Assembly (NCBI GenBank): GCA_046331225.1
Contig: JAXLRF010000007.1
Coordinates: 1-64,000 of the forward strand
Direction: 5' to 3'
DNA: 64,000 bases
Source: VFMC01 sp046331225
Lineage (GTDB): Bacteria; Actinomycetota; Acidimicrobiia; Acidimicrobiales; Ilumatobacteraceae
Shown: piece by piece, positions 25,736 through 35,002 of the stretch
Numbering within the stretch: the first letter of the stretch is position 1
Layout of the letters: each line of letters opens with the position of its first letter
The notes under the pieces: model-generated
What the model was told of the DNA's origin: nothing
Databases searched by the model: none
Seen by the model: only the letters and a program-made list of their open reading frames with translations
Program-made: the position numbers and the translations under genes

Positions 25736-26272
25736 TCAGCTGCCGTCGGTGCAGGCCGACCACAGCCCGAGGCCGTCGACGCGGGCTGCCTCGGCGGCGT
25801 CGACGAACTCGTCGACGTGGGCGACGTTGGGCGGGAAGGTGAGCAGAGCGGCGTACCCCTGGCGGGCGAGGAGCAGGTTGACGAACGTGCCGTCGCCGGC
25901 CAGGTACAGGTAGGCGAGCAGGCGTCCGTAGTCGTCGCGGGCCTCGACGTCGCGCTCGAGCCGCACGAGGGTGCCCTCCGGCAGCAGGTGCTTGGTGAAC
26001 GCAGAGGCCTCGGGCCCGAAGCACTCGACCGGGCTGTTCGGCTTCACCGTCTCCGGCGTGTCGATGCCGATCAGGCGCACCGTCTCGTCATGGCCGTCGA
26101 TGTCGACCACGACCGTGTCGCCGTCGACGACGCGCACGATGGTGGCGTTCGACTCCACCATCGTCGAGGCCGGCGCAGCTGCGGGCCGATCGGCTGCCGG
26201 ATCGGTGCAACCTGTGGCCGTCAGCGCGACCGAGAGGGCCGCGGCGGCGGCGATGGATCGGGCGGTGCGCAC
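25736..26272 (-). CDS. Thermonuclease-like (SNase) lipoprotein
   Basis: 178 residues. Short signal peptide with lipobox ATGC, a spacer, then an SNase (OB) domain: RVVDGDTVVVDIDG, VRLIGIDTPETVKP, FTKHLLPEGTLVRLERDVEARDDYGRLLAYLYL. The catalytic Arg-Asp-Glu-Arg pattern of the family is recognisable. Likely degrades extracellular nucleic acid at the cell surface. GTG at 26272 preferred: TAGAAC lies 7 nt upstream, and upstream codons would add a non-signal tail before the signal peptide. Confidence 0.87.
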   Translation of the reverse strand: MRTARSIAAAAALSVALTATGCTDPAADRPAAAPASTMVESNATIVRVVDGDTVVVDIDGHDETVRLIGIDTPETVKPNSPVECFGPEASAFTKHLLPEGTLVRLERDVEARDDYGRLLAYLYLAGDGTFVNLLLARQGYAALLTFPPNVAHVDEFVDAAEAARVDGLGLWSACTDGS

Positions 26273-26426
26273 GGGTCGGGTTCTATCGGCTGCGGGCGGC
26301 TTCGTCCTCCGGACGGACGATCCCGAAACGTTCGTCAAGAACCTGTCAAGGTGTGCGCGCTCGTGGTCGATACCTCCGGGTGCGGCCACCGCCGCCACGT
26401 ACGAAATGCCGTCCGCCGGAGGACCC

Positions 26427-28334
26427 GTGTCCGATCAGACCGCCACCATCGAGCGCCCCGCCACGGGGCCGGCCCGCACCCGTCGCCAGCGGTTGCGCTA
26501 CCGCTTCGACCTGGCGCTGTCGCGCGGCCCCTCGGTGGTGATCGGCTGGCTCGGGCTCGCCACGCTGGCGGTCATCGCGATCGGCGCGGTCATCGTCGCC
26601 CTGTTCTCGATGAAGGGCATCAACGGCGGGGGCAAGCTGTCGTTCCCCGACGCCCTGTGGCAGTCGATGTTGCGCATCGTCGACGCCGGCACGTTCGCCG
26701 GCGACACCAGCTGGCCGACCCGCCTGCTCGGCCTGGTCATCACCCTGTGCGGCATCTTCATCGCCGGCAGCCTCATCGGTCTGATCGCGAGCGGTCTCGA
26801 CCAGCGCATCGAGGACCTGCGCCGGGGCCGCAGCGACGTGATCGAGGACGACCACTCGCTGATCCTCGGCTGGTCGTCGCGTGTGCCCGCCATCGTGAGC
26901 GAGCTCGTCATCGCGAACGAGAGCCGCAAGCGTGCCGCTGTGGTGATCCTGGCCAGCACCGACAAGACCGAGATGGAGGAGGCGCTGCGCGCCGCCATCC
27001 CCGACATGAAGAGCACTCGCGTCGTGTGCCGCAGCGGTGAGCCCTGGATGCCCGGCAACCTGGCGATGGTCAACCTGGCCGGTGCCCGCTCGGTGGTGGT
27101 GATCGGCGACGGCGACGGCGACGACTCGCACACCGTGAAGGTGCTGCTGGCCATCCGCGCCACCGTCGGCGACGGCGGGCCGCACATCGTGGCCGAGGTG
27201 AACGAGGCCGAGAACGGCCGATCGCTCCAGTCGCTGTTGGGCGAGCGGCTCGTCACCGTCAGCTCCGACGACGTGGTGGCCGAGCTCACCGCCCAGGCCT
27301 GCCGCCAGCGGGGCCTCAGCTCGGTGTTCCGCGAGCTGCTCGACTTCGACGGCGACGAGATCTACTTCGACCAGTTCCCCGAACTGGTCGGCCGCACCTA
27401 CCTCGACTGCCAGCTGTCGTTCGACAAGGCGGCGCTGTTCGGCGTGCGCACCTCCGACGGGGCGGTGCTGCTCAACCCGCCGAAGGATCGCGTGTACGCC
27501 CCCGGTGAGCAGCTGATCGGCGTCACCGAGGACGACTCGGTGTTCAAGGTGCTGCCCGTCAGCGTCACACCGACCGCGCTCGAGACGTGGCCGTCGAACT
27601 CGCGCGAGGCCTACCGCCGCATCGTCGTGTCGGGCTGGAGCGTGCTCGGGCCGCGGGTCATCACCGAGCTCGACGAGTTCATGGGCACCGAGACGATCGT
27701 CGAGGTGCTCGTCGACCCCGAGTTGATCGATCCGAACGACGTGCGATCGTCGGTGCAGGTGCGCAACGTCACCGTCGAGGTGAACGAGCTCGAGGGGGGT
27801 CCCGAGGTGGTGGCGTCGCACGCCGCCCGCATCTCGTTCCACGAGGTGATCCTGCTCGGCTACCGCGACATCCCGACCGACGAAGCCGACGCCCGCACCC
27901 TGCTGACGCTGCTCGCGTTCCGCCAGGTGCGCCAGACCGAGGACGTCGGCCCGGTGCGCATGGTGGCCGAGCTGCTCGACCAGCGTCATGCCCCGCTCGC
28001 CGTGGCCACGGGGGCCGACGACTTCATCGTCAGCGACGAGCTCACCAGCTTGATGCTCGCCCAGCTGAGCGAACGCCACGACCTGCACCAGGTGTTCGTC
28101 GACCTGTTCGACCGCGCGGGCTGCTCGATCGAGCTGCGCGAGTCGCTGCAGTACGGCGCGCACAAGGCGGCCACGTTCGCCGACGTGGTGCTCACCGCGG
28201 CCGGCCTCGGCCACACCGCGATCGGCTACCGCACGGCCCGCACCGGCGAGGTGACGGTGAACCCGCACAAGTCGGCGCCGCTGCGCCTGACGCCCGAGGA
28301 CGAGGTGCTCGTCCTCGCCCCCGGCATCGCCTGA
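26427..28334 (+). CDS. CASTOR/POLLUX-like ion channel with RCK-type NAD-binding domains
   Basis: About 635 residues. Membrane helices at 36-61 and 98-121 flank a pore loop (FPDALWQSMLRIVDAGTFAG, filter region about 85-91) resembling the DAG-type filter of plant CASTOR/POLLUX. A large cytoplasmic part with two Rossmann/RCK-like units follows (HSLILGWSSRVPAIVSEL; RIVVSGWSVLGPRVITEL). In plants these channels pass Ca2+ or K+; the bacterial role is not established. The start is uncertain: GTG at 26427 has GGAGG 4 nt upstream, while an ATG at 26406 has none. Divergent from the nuclease gene by about 150 bp. Confidence 0.85.
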   Translation: MSDQTATIERPATGPARTRRQRLRYRFDLALSRGPSVVIGWLGLATLAVIAIGAVIVALFSMKGINGGGKLSFPDALWQSMLRIVDAGTFAGDTSWPTRLLGLVITLCGIFIAGSLIGLIASGLDQRIEDLRRGRSDVIEDDHSLILGWSSRVPAIVSELVIANESRKRAAVVILASTDKTEMEEALRAAIPDMKSTRVVCRSGEPWMPGNLAMVNLAGARSVVVIGDGDGDDSHTVKVLLAIRATVGDGGPHIVAEVNEAENGRSLQSLLGERLVTVSSDDVVAELTAQACRQRGLSSVFRELLDFDGDEIYFDQFPELVGRTYLDCQLSFDKAALFGVRTSDGAVLLNPPKDRVYAPGEQLIGVTEDDSVFKVLPVSVTPTALETWPSNSREAYRRIVVSGWSVLGPRVITELDEFMGTETIVEVLVDPELIDPNDVRSSVQVRNVTVEVNELEGGPEVVASHAARISFHEVILLGYRDIPTDEADARTLLTLLAFRQVRQTEDVGPVRMVAELLDQRHAPLAVATGADDFIVSDELTSLMLAQLSERHDLHQVFVDLFDRAGCSIELRESLQYGAHKAATFADVVLTAAGLGHTAIGYRTARTGEVTVNPHKSAPLRLTPEDEVLVLAPGIA

Positions 28335-28335
28335 C

Positions 28336-28374
28336 GCGGGACGGAAGCGCCCGGGATGGGCCGATCCGTCCCGC
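28336..28374. repeat. Dispersed intergenic hairpin, family B copy 1 (probable terminator)
   Basis: Perfect 10-bp stem GCGGGACGGA/TCCGTCCCGC around an inner GCCC-GGGC hairpin. It begins one base after the channel gene's stop codon. Confidence 0.7.
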
Positions 28375-28393
28375 CATGACCCGAGACGCGAGC

Positions 28394-28440
28394 GAGCGCG
28401 GGACGGAAGCGCCCGGGATGGGCCGTTCCGTCCCGCGCTC
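28394..28440. repeat. Dispersed intergenic hairpin, family B copy 2 (probable terminator)
   Basis: Perfect 14-bp stem GAGCGCGGGACGGA/TCCGTCCCGCGCTC with the same inner core as copy 1. It sits 15 bp after the stop of the convergent thiolase gene, so the two copies may each stop one gene. Confidence 0.75.
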
Positions 28441-28455
28441 GTGCGCGAGGTGTGA

Positions 28456-29634
28456 CTAGAGGCGCTCGATGATGGTGCCGGTGCCGAGACCGCCACCGCA
28501 GCACATGCTGACGAGGCCGTAGCGGCCGCCGGTGCGCTCGAGCTCGTAGAGGGCCTTGGTGAGCAGGAAGCCGCCGGTGCCGCCGAGCGGGTGGCCGAGG
28601 GCGATCGCGCCGCCGTTCGGGTTGACCTTGTCGGGGTTGGCGCCCACTTCCTTCTGCCACGCGAGCACGACCGAGGCGAAGGCCTCGTTGATCTCGAAGG
28701 TGTCGATGTCGTCGATCGACAGGCCGGTGCGGCCGAGCATGCGCCGGGTGGCGTCGATCGGGCCGGTGAGCATGAGCACCGGGTCGGTGCCGACGAGGCA
28801 GGTGTCGACGATGCGGGCGCGGGGCTTGAGGCCGAGCGCGGCGGCCTTCTCCTCGGTCATCATCAGCACAGCGCTCGCGCCGTCGCTGATCTGGCTCGAG
28901 TTGCCGGCCGTGTGCACGCCGTTCTCGCGGGCGACCGGCTTGAGGCTGGCGAGCTTCTCCATCGTGGTCTCGCGCAGGCCCTCGTCGCGAGCGACGGTGT
29001 GGGTGGTGTCGGCGAGCGAGCCGTCCTCGTTGCGGTCGGGTGCCTCGACGGTGATGTACTGACCGCTGAAGCGGTCCTCGGCCCACGCCTGCGCGGCCAG
29101 TTGCTGGCTGCGGAAGCCGAACGCGTCGGTGTCGTCACGGGTGATGCCCCACTGCTCGGCGATGCGCTCGGCGCCCTCGAACTGCGACGTCATCTCGTAC
29201 TGCTCGAAGTAGGTCTTCGGGATCGGGATGCCGAGGCCCAGGTTCTTGTTGCCGCCGGCGCCGATCGGTACCCGGCTCATCAGCTCGACACCGCAGGCGA
29301 GGGCGACGTCGACGACGCCGCTGCCGACGAGCGCCGCGCCGAGGTTGGTGGCCTGCTGGCTCGAACCGCACTGGGTGTCGACCGTGGTGTTGGCGACCGA
29401 CATCGGCATGCCGGCCGACAGCCAGGCGGTGCGGCCGATGTTGAACGCCTGCTCGCCGACCTGGCTGACGCAGCCGGTGACGACCTGGCCGATCTCGGCC
29501 GGGTCGATACCGGTGCGGTCGACGATGGCCTTCTGCACGGTGCCGAGCACCTGCGCCGGGTGGAGGGTGGACAGGCCGCCGTTGCGCTTGCCGATGGGGG
29601 TGCGAACGGCGTCGACGATCACGATGTTGGTCAT
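28456..29634 (-). CDS. Acetyl-CoA acetyltransferase (thiolase)
   Basis: 392 residues, full length. Catalytic residues visible: Cys89 in TQCGSS (acyl-enzyme), His348 in GHPLGGTG and Cys379 in CCGGGLGTG; also EINEAFA. Cleaves 3-ketoacyl-CoA or condenses two acetyl-CoA. The sequence type (DAVRTPIGKRNGGLS at the start) is common in actinobacterial fatty-acid and steroid degradation, but the exact substrate is not predictable. A minus-strand TAGGAT lies 6 nt before the ATG and overlaps the -10 of the divergent nudC. Confidence 0.95.
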   Translation of the reverse strand: MTNIVIVDAVRTPIGKRNGGLSTLHPAQVLGTVQKAIVDRTGIDPAEIGQVVTGCVSQVGEQAFNIGRTAWLSAGMPMSVANTTVDTQCGSSQQATNLGAALVGSGVVDVALACGVELMSRVPIGAGGNKNLGLGIPIPKTYFEQYEMTSQFEGAERIAEQWGITRDDTDAFGFRSQQLAAQAWAEDRFSGQYITVEAPDRNEDGSLADTTHTVARDEGLRETTMEKLASLKPVARENGVHTAGNSSQISDGASAVLMMTEEKAAALGLKPRARIVDTCLVGTDPVLMLTGPIDATRRMLGRTGLSIDDIDTFEINEAFASVVLAWQKEVGANPDKVNPNGGAIALGHPLGGTGGFLLTKALYELERTGGRYGLVSMCCGGGLGTGTIIERL

Positions 29635-29640
29635 GTCGCG

Positions 29641-29650
29641 ATCCTATGGT
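29641..29650. promoter_or_regulatory. Overlapping divergent -10 elements, thiolase and nudC
   Basis: The 10-bp core ATCCTATGGT holds TAGGAT on the minus strand (6 nt before the thiolase ATG) and TATGGT on the plus strand (7 nt before the nudC GTG). The two hexamers share their TA (29645-29646). Only 23 bp separate the two start codons, so both messages must be leaderless or nearly so. Confidence 0.6.
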
Positions 29651-29657
29651 GAGGGTC

Positions 29658-30455
29658 GTGCCCAGCTTCATTCCAGCGTTCCAGCCCGCCGGCGACGTCA
29701 CCGCGCACCGCTACATCCACGTGATCGGCACCACGGTGTTCGTGTCGGACCGCGTCGAGACCGACGGGGCGCCGCACCATTTCCTCGGGTTCTTCCAGGG
29801 CGACGAGCACGAGGGGATCGAGGCCGTGTGGGCCGTCGACGTCCCGCACGGTGAGGACCCCTCGTACGGCGCGGCGATCGACCTGTACACGTACTTCGGT
29901 CGTGCCAGCGAGGAGGAGTGGGCCGTCGCCGGTCGCGCGGTGCAGCTGGCCGAGTGGGGGCGCACGCACAAGTTCTGCGGTCGGTGCGGCACGCCGACCG
30001 AGAAGCAGGAGAACGACCGGTCGATGAAGTGCCCGGCGTGCGGGTTGCTCGCCTACCCGCGCCTCGCGCCGGCGATGATCACGCTCGTCACGCGCGGGCA
30101 CGGCGACGACAGCGAGGCACTGCTCGCTCGCGGCGTGCAGTTCCGGGCGCCGATGTACAGCTGCCTGGCCGGGTTCGTCGAGCCCGGCGAGTCGCTCGAG
30201 CAGAGCGTCATCCGCGAGGTGCGCGAAGAGGTCGGCGTGCAGATCGGCACGCCTCGCTACGTGAGCAGCCAGCCCTGGCCGTTCCCGCACAGCCTGATGC
30301 TCGGGTTCCGCGCCGAGTGGACCGGTGGCGACATCGTCTGCGACCCGACCGAGATCCTCGACGCCCAGTGGTTCCGTAAGGACGCGCTGCCCAACATCCC
30401 GCCGCGGATCTCGATCGCCCGCAAGCTGATCGACGGCTGGCTCGCCGAGGACTGA
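29658..30455 (+). CDS. nudC: NAD(+)/NADH diphosphatase NudC
   Basis: 265 residues. Zinc ribbon C107, C110, C125, C128 (KFCGRCG, MKCPACG), Nudix box 172-194 (GFVEPGESLEQSVIREVREE pattern) and the NADH-specific SQPWPFP at 204-210. Hydrolyses NADH and NAD-capped RNA to NMN(H) and AMP. GTG at 29658 is chosen over ATG at 29646 because TATGGT at 29645-29650 is a good -10 whose spacing places the transcript start on this GTG; the ATG falls inside that hexamer. A hairpin follows 9 bp after the stop. Confidence 0.95.
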   Translation: MPSFIPAFQPAGDVTAHRYIHVIGTTVFVSDRVETDGAPHHFLGFFQGDEHEGIEAVWAVDVPHGEDPSYGAAIDLYTYFGRASEEEWAVAGRAVQLAEWGRTHKFCGRCGTPTEKQENDRSMKCPACGLLAYPRLAPAMITLVTRGHGDDSEALLARGVQFRAPMYSCLAGFVEPGESLEQSVIREVREEVGVQIGTPRYVSSQPWPFPHSLMLGFRAEWTGGDIVCDPTEILDAQWFRKDALPNIPPRISIARKLIDGWLAED

Positions 30456-30464
30456 CTCGAACTC

Positions 30465-30501
30465 TGTCGGCTCGGGTTCGCTCAGCGACCACCAGCCGAC
30501 A
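30465..30501 (+). terminator. Hairpin terminator after nudC
   Basis: Outer stem TGTCGGCT/AGCCGACA with an inner TCGCT-c-AGCGA stem, giving a stacked hairpin. No T-tract. Confidence 0.5.
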
Positions 30502-30532
30502 AGGTCGGTGAACCGGGCACACTGATCGGTAC

Positions 30533-33040
30533 ATGTCCACGCTGCTCGACCTCCTGCCGCCCCCGGGCAGCGATCCGACCGAGGTGCTGCTCGCGTTCGG
30601 CGAGTGGGCCGAGTCGGGCGGGCGTCCGCTGTACGCACACCAGGAGGAGGCGTCGTTCGCGCTCGCCGCGGGCGACCACGTCGTGCTCGCCACCCCCACC
30701 GGCTCGGGCAAGAGCCTGGTCGCGATGGCCGGCATCGTCCTCGCCCGTAACGCCGGCCGTCGTGCGGTGTGGACCGCGCCGATCAAGGCCCTCGTCGCCG
30801 AGAAGTTCTTCGACCTCGTCGACCTGCTCGGCGCAGCGGACGTCGGCCTCGCCACCGGCGACGCGGCGATCAACGCCGACGCGCCGGTGCTGGTGTGCAC
30901 CGCCGAGGTGCTCGCCAACCACGCGCTCGTCACCGGTGCCGCCAGCGAGTTCGGCTTCGCCTGCCTCGACGAGTTCCACTACTACGCCGATCACGACCGC
31001 GGCTGGGCCTGGCAGGTGCCGCTGCTCGAGCTCACCGGATGCCAGTTCCTGCTCGCCTCGGCCACCCTCGGCGACATGTCGGCGATCACGTCCGATCTCG
31101 AGCGCCGCTCGGGACGGAGCGTCACCGAGGTGACGTCGGTGCACCGCCCCACGCCGCTGTACCACCAGTGGCGGATGACGTCGGTGGCCGACAGCGTGCT
31201 CGACGCCGTGAAGGACGGGCTGAGCCCCGTGTACGTGGTGCACGCCACGCAGGCTGCGGCGATCGAGCGGGCCCAGTCACTCGTCAGCCTGGCCGTCACC
31301 ACGCGCACCCAGCGCGAGGCGATCGCCGAGTCGTTGCGCGGCGTGCGGTTCACGCGCGGCTTCGGCGACACGCTCGAACGTCTGCTGCGCAACGGTGTGG
31401 GGGTGCACCACGCGGGCATGCTGCCGAAGTACCGACGGATGGTCGAACGCCTGGCGGGCGAGGGGCTGCTGCCGGTGATCTGCGGCACCGACACGCTCGG
31501 CGTGGGCGTCAACATCCCGATCCGCACGGTGCTGATGACCGCGCTCACCAAGTTCGACGGCAGCCGCGTGCGCGTGTTCACCGCCCGCGAGTTCCACCAG
31601 CTCGCCGGCCGCGCCGGTCGCCCCGGCTTCGATCCCGACGGGCACGTGTGGGTGCAGGCGCCCGACCACGTGATCGACAACGCCAAGGCGCTCAGCCGCG
31701 CCGGCGACGATCCGAAGGCACGCAAGAAGGCCACCAAGCACAAGGCACCCGAGGGCTTCGTGCACTACGACGAGGCGACGATGAACCGCCTCGTCGGTGC
31801 CTCGCCCGAGCCGTTGGTGTCGCGGTTCCGTGTCACCCCCGACCTCGTCGCCTCGGTGCTCGGCCGGCCCGACGGGCCGCACGCGTTGAAGCACCTGCTG
31901 CGCACCAACCACGACACCGACCAGCGCAAGCGTCAGCACCGCAAGCGGGCCATCGCCGTGTACCGAAGCCTCGAGGCCGCCGGTGTGGCCGAGCGCGTGC
32001 GCGACGAGCACGGCCGGTGCGCCGGCGTGCGCGTCGGCTCGCTGGTCGAGGGCGACGACGAACGCGCCGCACTGCGGTTCTCGGCGCCGCTCGTGCCGTT
32101 CGCGATCGAGGTGATCGCCACGATGTCGCACGACGATCCGGCCTACGTGCTCGACGTGGTGAGCGTGATCGAGAGCGTGCTCGACGATCCGCGCCAGGTG
32201 CTGTACGCACAGCAGAACGCGGCCAAGGCCGCCGCGGTGGCGCGCCTCAAGGCCGAGGGCGTGCCGTACGAGGAACGGATGGAGCGGCTCGAGCACGTCA
32301 GCTGGCCGCAGCCGCTGCGCGAGCTGCTCGACGTGTGCTTCACCGAGTACCGCACTCACCACCCGTGGGTGGCCGAAGCGCCGTCGCCCAAGTCGATCGT
32401 GCGCGAGATGCTCGAGTCGGGCGACAGCTTCGCCACGTTCGTACGGCGCTACCGGCTCGACCGCAGCGAGGGTCTGGTGCTGCGCTACCTCACCGACGCC
32501 TGGCGCACCCTCGACCGCTCGCTGCCCGACGACGTGTACGTCGACGAGCTCGAGGACGTCGTCGACTGGCTGGGCGCGCTGATCCGCGCCACCGACGCGA
32601 CGCTGCTCGACGAGTGGACCCGCCTGGCCGGTGGACCGGTGCACGAGCACCACGCGATCGACGCGCCCACCGTCGCCGCCGGACCTCCACCTGCGTGGCG
32701 CACCGCGGTGCGCACCGCGGCGTTCGGCTGGGTCGAGCTGCTCGCCCGACGCCAGTACGGCGTGCTCGCCGAGCGCACCGGGTGGGACGTCGACCGGCTG
32801 ATCGAGGCGATGGCGCCGTACTGGGACGAGTACGACGCGCTCGTCGTCGATGCCGATGCGCGCAGCGCGCGACACGTGCAGTTCGTCGACGAACCGGGGC
32901 GATGGGTGGTCACGCAGTTCCTCACCGATCCCGAGGGCGACGGCGAATGGCGCTTCACCGCCGTGGTCGACCTCGAACGGGCCGCCGCCGAGGGCGCCCC
33001 CACGCTCGAGCTCAGCTCGCTGGGTTCAGCCGCTCCGTGA
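30533..33040 (+). CDS. Ski2-like DEAD/DEAH-box helicase with DUF3516
   Basis: 835 residues. Walker A TPTGSGKS with Lys60, motif II DEFH at 146-149, motif III SATLGD, motif VI QLAGRAGRPG, then a long C-terminal region of the DUF3516 type found with actinobacterial Ski2-like RNA/DNA helicases. Unwinds nucleic acid using ATP; the specific substrate is unknown. A CACACT hexamer 9 nt upstream is a weak -10 and no Shine-Dalgarno is seen. The last 29 bp overlap the 3' end of the convergent peptidase gene. Confidence 0.93.
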   Translation: MSTLLDLLPPPGSDPTEVLLAFGEWAESGGRPLYAHQEEASFALAAGDHVVLATPTGSGKSLVAMAGIVLARNAGRRAVWTAPIKALVAEKFFDLVDLLGAADVGLATGDAAINADAPVLVCTAEVLANHALVTGAASEFGFACLDEFHYYADHDRGWAWQVPLLELTGCQFLLASATLGDMSAITSDLERRSGRSVTEVTSVHRPTPLYHQWRMTSVADSVLDAVKDGLSPVYVVHATQAAAIERAQSLVSLAVTTRTQREAIAESLRGVRFTRGFGDTLERLLRNGVGVHHAGMLPKYRRMVERLAGEGLLPVICGTDTLGVGVNIPIRTVLMTALTKFDGSRVRVFTAREFHQLAGRAGRPGFDPDGHVWVQAPDHVIDNAKALSRAGDDPKARKKATKHKAPEGFVHYDEATMNRLVGASPEPLVSRFRVTPDLVASVLGRPDGPHALKHLLRTNHDTDQRKRQHRKRAIAVYRSLEAAGVAERVRDEHGRCAGVRVGSLVEGDDERAALRFSAPLVPFAIEVIATMSHDDPAYVLDVVSVIESVLDDPRQVLYAQQNAAKAAAVARLKAEGVPYEERMERLEHVSWPQPLRELLDVCFTEYRTHHPWVAEAPSPKSIVREMLESGDSFATFVRRYRLDRSEGLVLRYLTDAWRTLDRSLPDDVYVDELEDVVDWLGALIRATDATLLDEWTRLAGGPVHEHHAIDAPTVAAGPPPAWRTAVRTAAFGWVELLARRQYGVLAERTGWDVDRLIEAMAPYWDEYDALVVDADARSARHVQFVDEPGRWVVTQFLTDPEGDGEWRFTAVVDLERAAAEGAPTLELSSLGSAAP

Positions 33041-34994
33041 ACCAGTCGAGCAGGATCTCGGCGCGCTGCACGCGGTGCACCGGCGAGCCGCTCCGACTGA
33101 GCTCGTGGCCCTCGGCCGGGAACCGGTAGAAGGTGACGTCGCGGCGCAGCAGCCGCAGCGCCATGAACAGCTCCTCGGCCTGGCCGATCGGGCAGCGCAG
33201 GTCGTTCTCGCTGTGCAGGATCAGCATCGGCACCGTGATGTCGCGCACGAAGCGGATGGGGGAGAACGACTCGTAGGCGGCCGGGTCGTCGAGGTGGGTC
33301 GGGCCCACCTCGGTGCGGAACACCGAGCCGATGTCGCTCGTCCACTCCTCGCTCAGCATGTTGTTGACGGCGCGCTCGCTGCAGATGCCGCGGAAGCGGT
33401 GGCCGTGCTTGCCGGCCAGCCAGGTGGCCATGAACCCGCCGTAGCTACCGCCCAGCATGCCCACGCGCTGCGGGTCGCAGAACGGGTGGTGCTCGAGCAC
33501 GAAGTCGAGCACCGCCAGCACGTCGTCGACGTCGACGCTGCCCCAGCCGGTGCCCGGCGCGGTGGGGTGCTTCGGCCCCATGATCGCCTGGCCCCACGAC
33601 TCCTCACGGCCCGACGAGCCGCGCGGGTTGCACATGACGACCACGAAGCCGGCGGCCGCCTGGAACTGGGCCTCGTCGAACAGCCGCTCGCCGTACTGCG
33701 TGTGCGGGCCGCCGTGCACGTTGAGCAGCACCGGGTACTGCTGCGCGGGATCGAACCCGACCGGGCGCATCACCCACGCGTCGATCTCGGCCGTGCCGTC
33801 GGTGGTGGGCACGGCGAGGCGCTCCCAGGTCTGCGGGTGCGCGGCCTCGACATAGCGGGCCGCGAACGACGTGAGCCGGCGCAGCCCGCCGGGAGCGACG
33901 ACGAACAGGTCGGTGACCGAGTCGACCGAGCCGATGGTGGCGGCGATCGTGCCGCCGGCCGCGTCGAAGCCGTACACCGTGACGGCACCGTCGGTGACAC
34001 GCTCGGGCGCGGCACCGTCGAGGTGCAGGCGGAACAGGTGCGTCTGGCCGCGGTCCTCGGCCGTCGCGAGCAGCGTGCCGCCCGCCTCCCACACCGGTGC
34101 GCGCGAGCCGGCCGTCGTCTCGAACGTGCGGTCGAGTGCCCGGCTGATCCACCGATGTTCGCCACCGCTGGCCGAGACCACGCCGATCGCCGCGTTCTGC
34201 GGCACCTCGGCCGGGTCGTCGTAGCCCAGGAATGCGACCTGGTCGCCGTCGGGCGACACCGACGGCAGCAGATACAGACCGGTTCGGCCGGTGAGCACGG
34301 CGACGCTGCCGTCGAGGCCCACGCGGTACAGGTCCTGCGCGAAGTCGAGGTCCCAGGTGTCGTGGCGCTGCGCCGACGTGACCACACCCGAGCCGTCGGC
34401 CAGCCAGGTCACACCGTGGTGCTCGCCCGCGTCGGGCGTGAGGTTGCGCGGCTGGTCGGTGCCGTCGGCCCGCACCACGTACACGTGGTTCGGTCGGTCG
34501 AACACCCAGCCGACGTCGTCGAGCCGGCTGAAGAACCGATCGATCCTGCGCGGCGGCTGCCAGCTCTCGTCCTTCGCGTCGTAGCGCGCGTCGCGGGTGC
34601 GCGAGGTGAACGCGAGCATCGTGCCGTCGGGGCTGAACGCGAGGTCGCCGATGCCGTCGGGCATCGAGGCCACGGTGCGCAGTTCGCCCGGCTGGTCGAC
34701 CGGCAGCAGGTGCAGCGTGGTGTGACCCTCCTTCTCGCTGCGGCGCGACGTGAACGCGAGCCAGCGACCGTCGGGGCTCCAGTGCGGCTGGCCGTCCGCG
34801 GTCCCGGACGTGAGCGGCTGCGGCGGCGACGAGCCGTCGGCCGGCACCAGCCACACCTGCGACCGGTAGGTGTTCTCGGCCAGATCGACCCGGCGGACGG
34901 TGAACGCGATCCGGCGGCCGTCGGGCGAGACGGCGGGTGTCCCGGCCGACATCAGGTTGCCGATCACTCGCTCGGCGATCTCACGATGACGCAT
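33012..34994 (-). CDS. S9 family peptidase (prolyl oligopeptidase / acylaminoacyl-peptidase type)
   Basis: 660 residues. N-terminal beta-propeller with WD40-like TolB repeats (VSPDGRRIAFTV, WSPDGRWLAFTS, FSPDGTMLAFTS) and a C-terminal alpha/beta-hydrolase with Ser517 (GGSYGGFM), Asp598 (HSENDLRCP) and His630 (EGHELS). No signal peptide is apparent, so probably cytoplasmic and acting on short or N-acylated peptides. TACCGT (35003-35008) lies 8 nt before the ATG, which fixes the start and excludes the longer reading frame upstream. Convergent overlap of 29 bp with the helicase gene. Confidence 0.93.
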   Translation of the reverse strand: MRHREIAERVIGNLMSAGTPAVSPDGRRIAFTVRRVDLAENTYRSQVWLVPADGSSPPQPLTSGTADGQPHWSPDGRWLAFTSRRSEKEGHTTLHLLPVDQPGELRTVASMPDGIGDLAFSPDGTMLAFTSRTRDARYDAKDESWQPPRRIDRFFSRLDDVGWVFDRPNHVYVVRADGTDQPRNLTPDAGEHHGVTWLADGSGVVTSAQRHDTWDLDFAQDLYRVGLDGSVAVLTGRTGLYLLPSVSPDGDQVAFLGYDDPAEVPQNAAIGVVSASGGEHRWISRALDRTFETTAGSRAPVWEAGGTLLATAEDRGQTHLFRLHLDGAAPERVTDGAVTVYGFDAAGGTIAATIGSVDSVTDLFVVAPGGLRRLTSFAARYVEAAHPQTWERLAVPTTDGTAEIDAWVMRPVGFDPAQQYPVLLNVHGGPHTQYGERLFDEAQFQAAAGFVVVMCNPRGSSGREESWGQAIMGPKHPTAPGTGWGSVDVDDVLAVLDFVLEHHPFCDPQRVGMLGGSYGGFMATWLAGKHGHRFRGICSERAVNNMLSEEWTSDIGSVFRTEVGPTHLDDPAAYESFSPIRFVRDITVPMLILHSENDLRCPIGQAEELFMALRLLRRDVTFYRFPAEGHELSRSGSPVHRVQRAEILLDWFTERLNPAS

Positions 34995-35002
34995 GGGAGA
35001 CG

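Noticed and set aside
29646..29657. ATG at 29646 as the nudC start
   Set aside because: The codon lies inside the TATGGT hexamer and would leave no room for a promoter. GTG 29658 has the right spacing.
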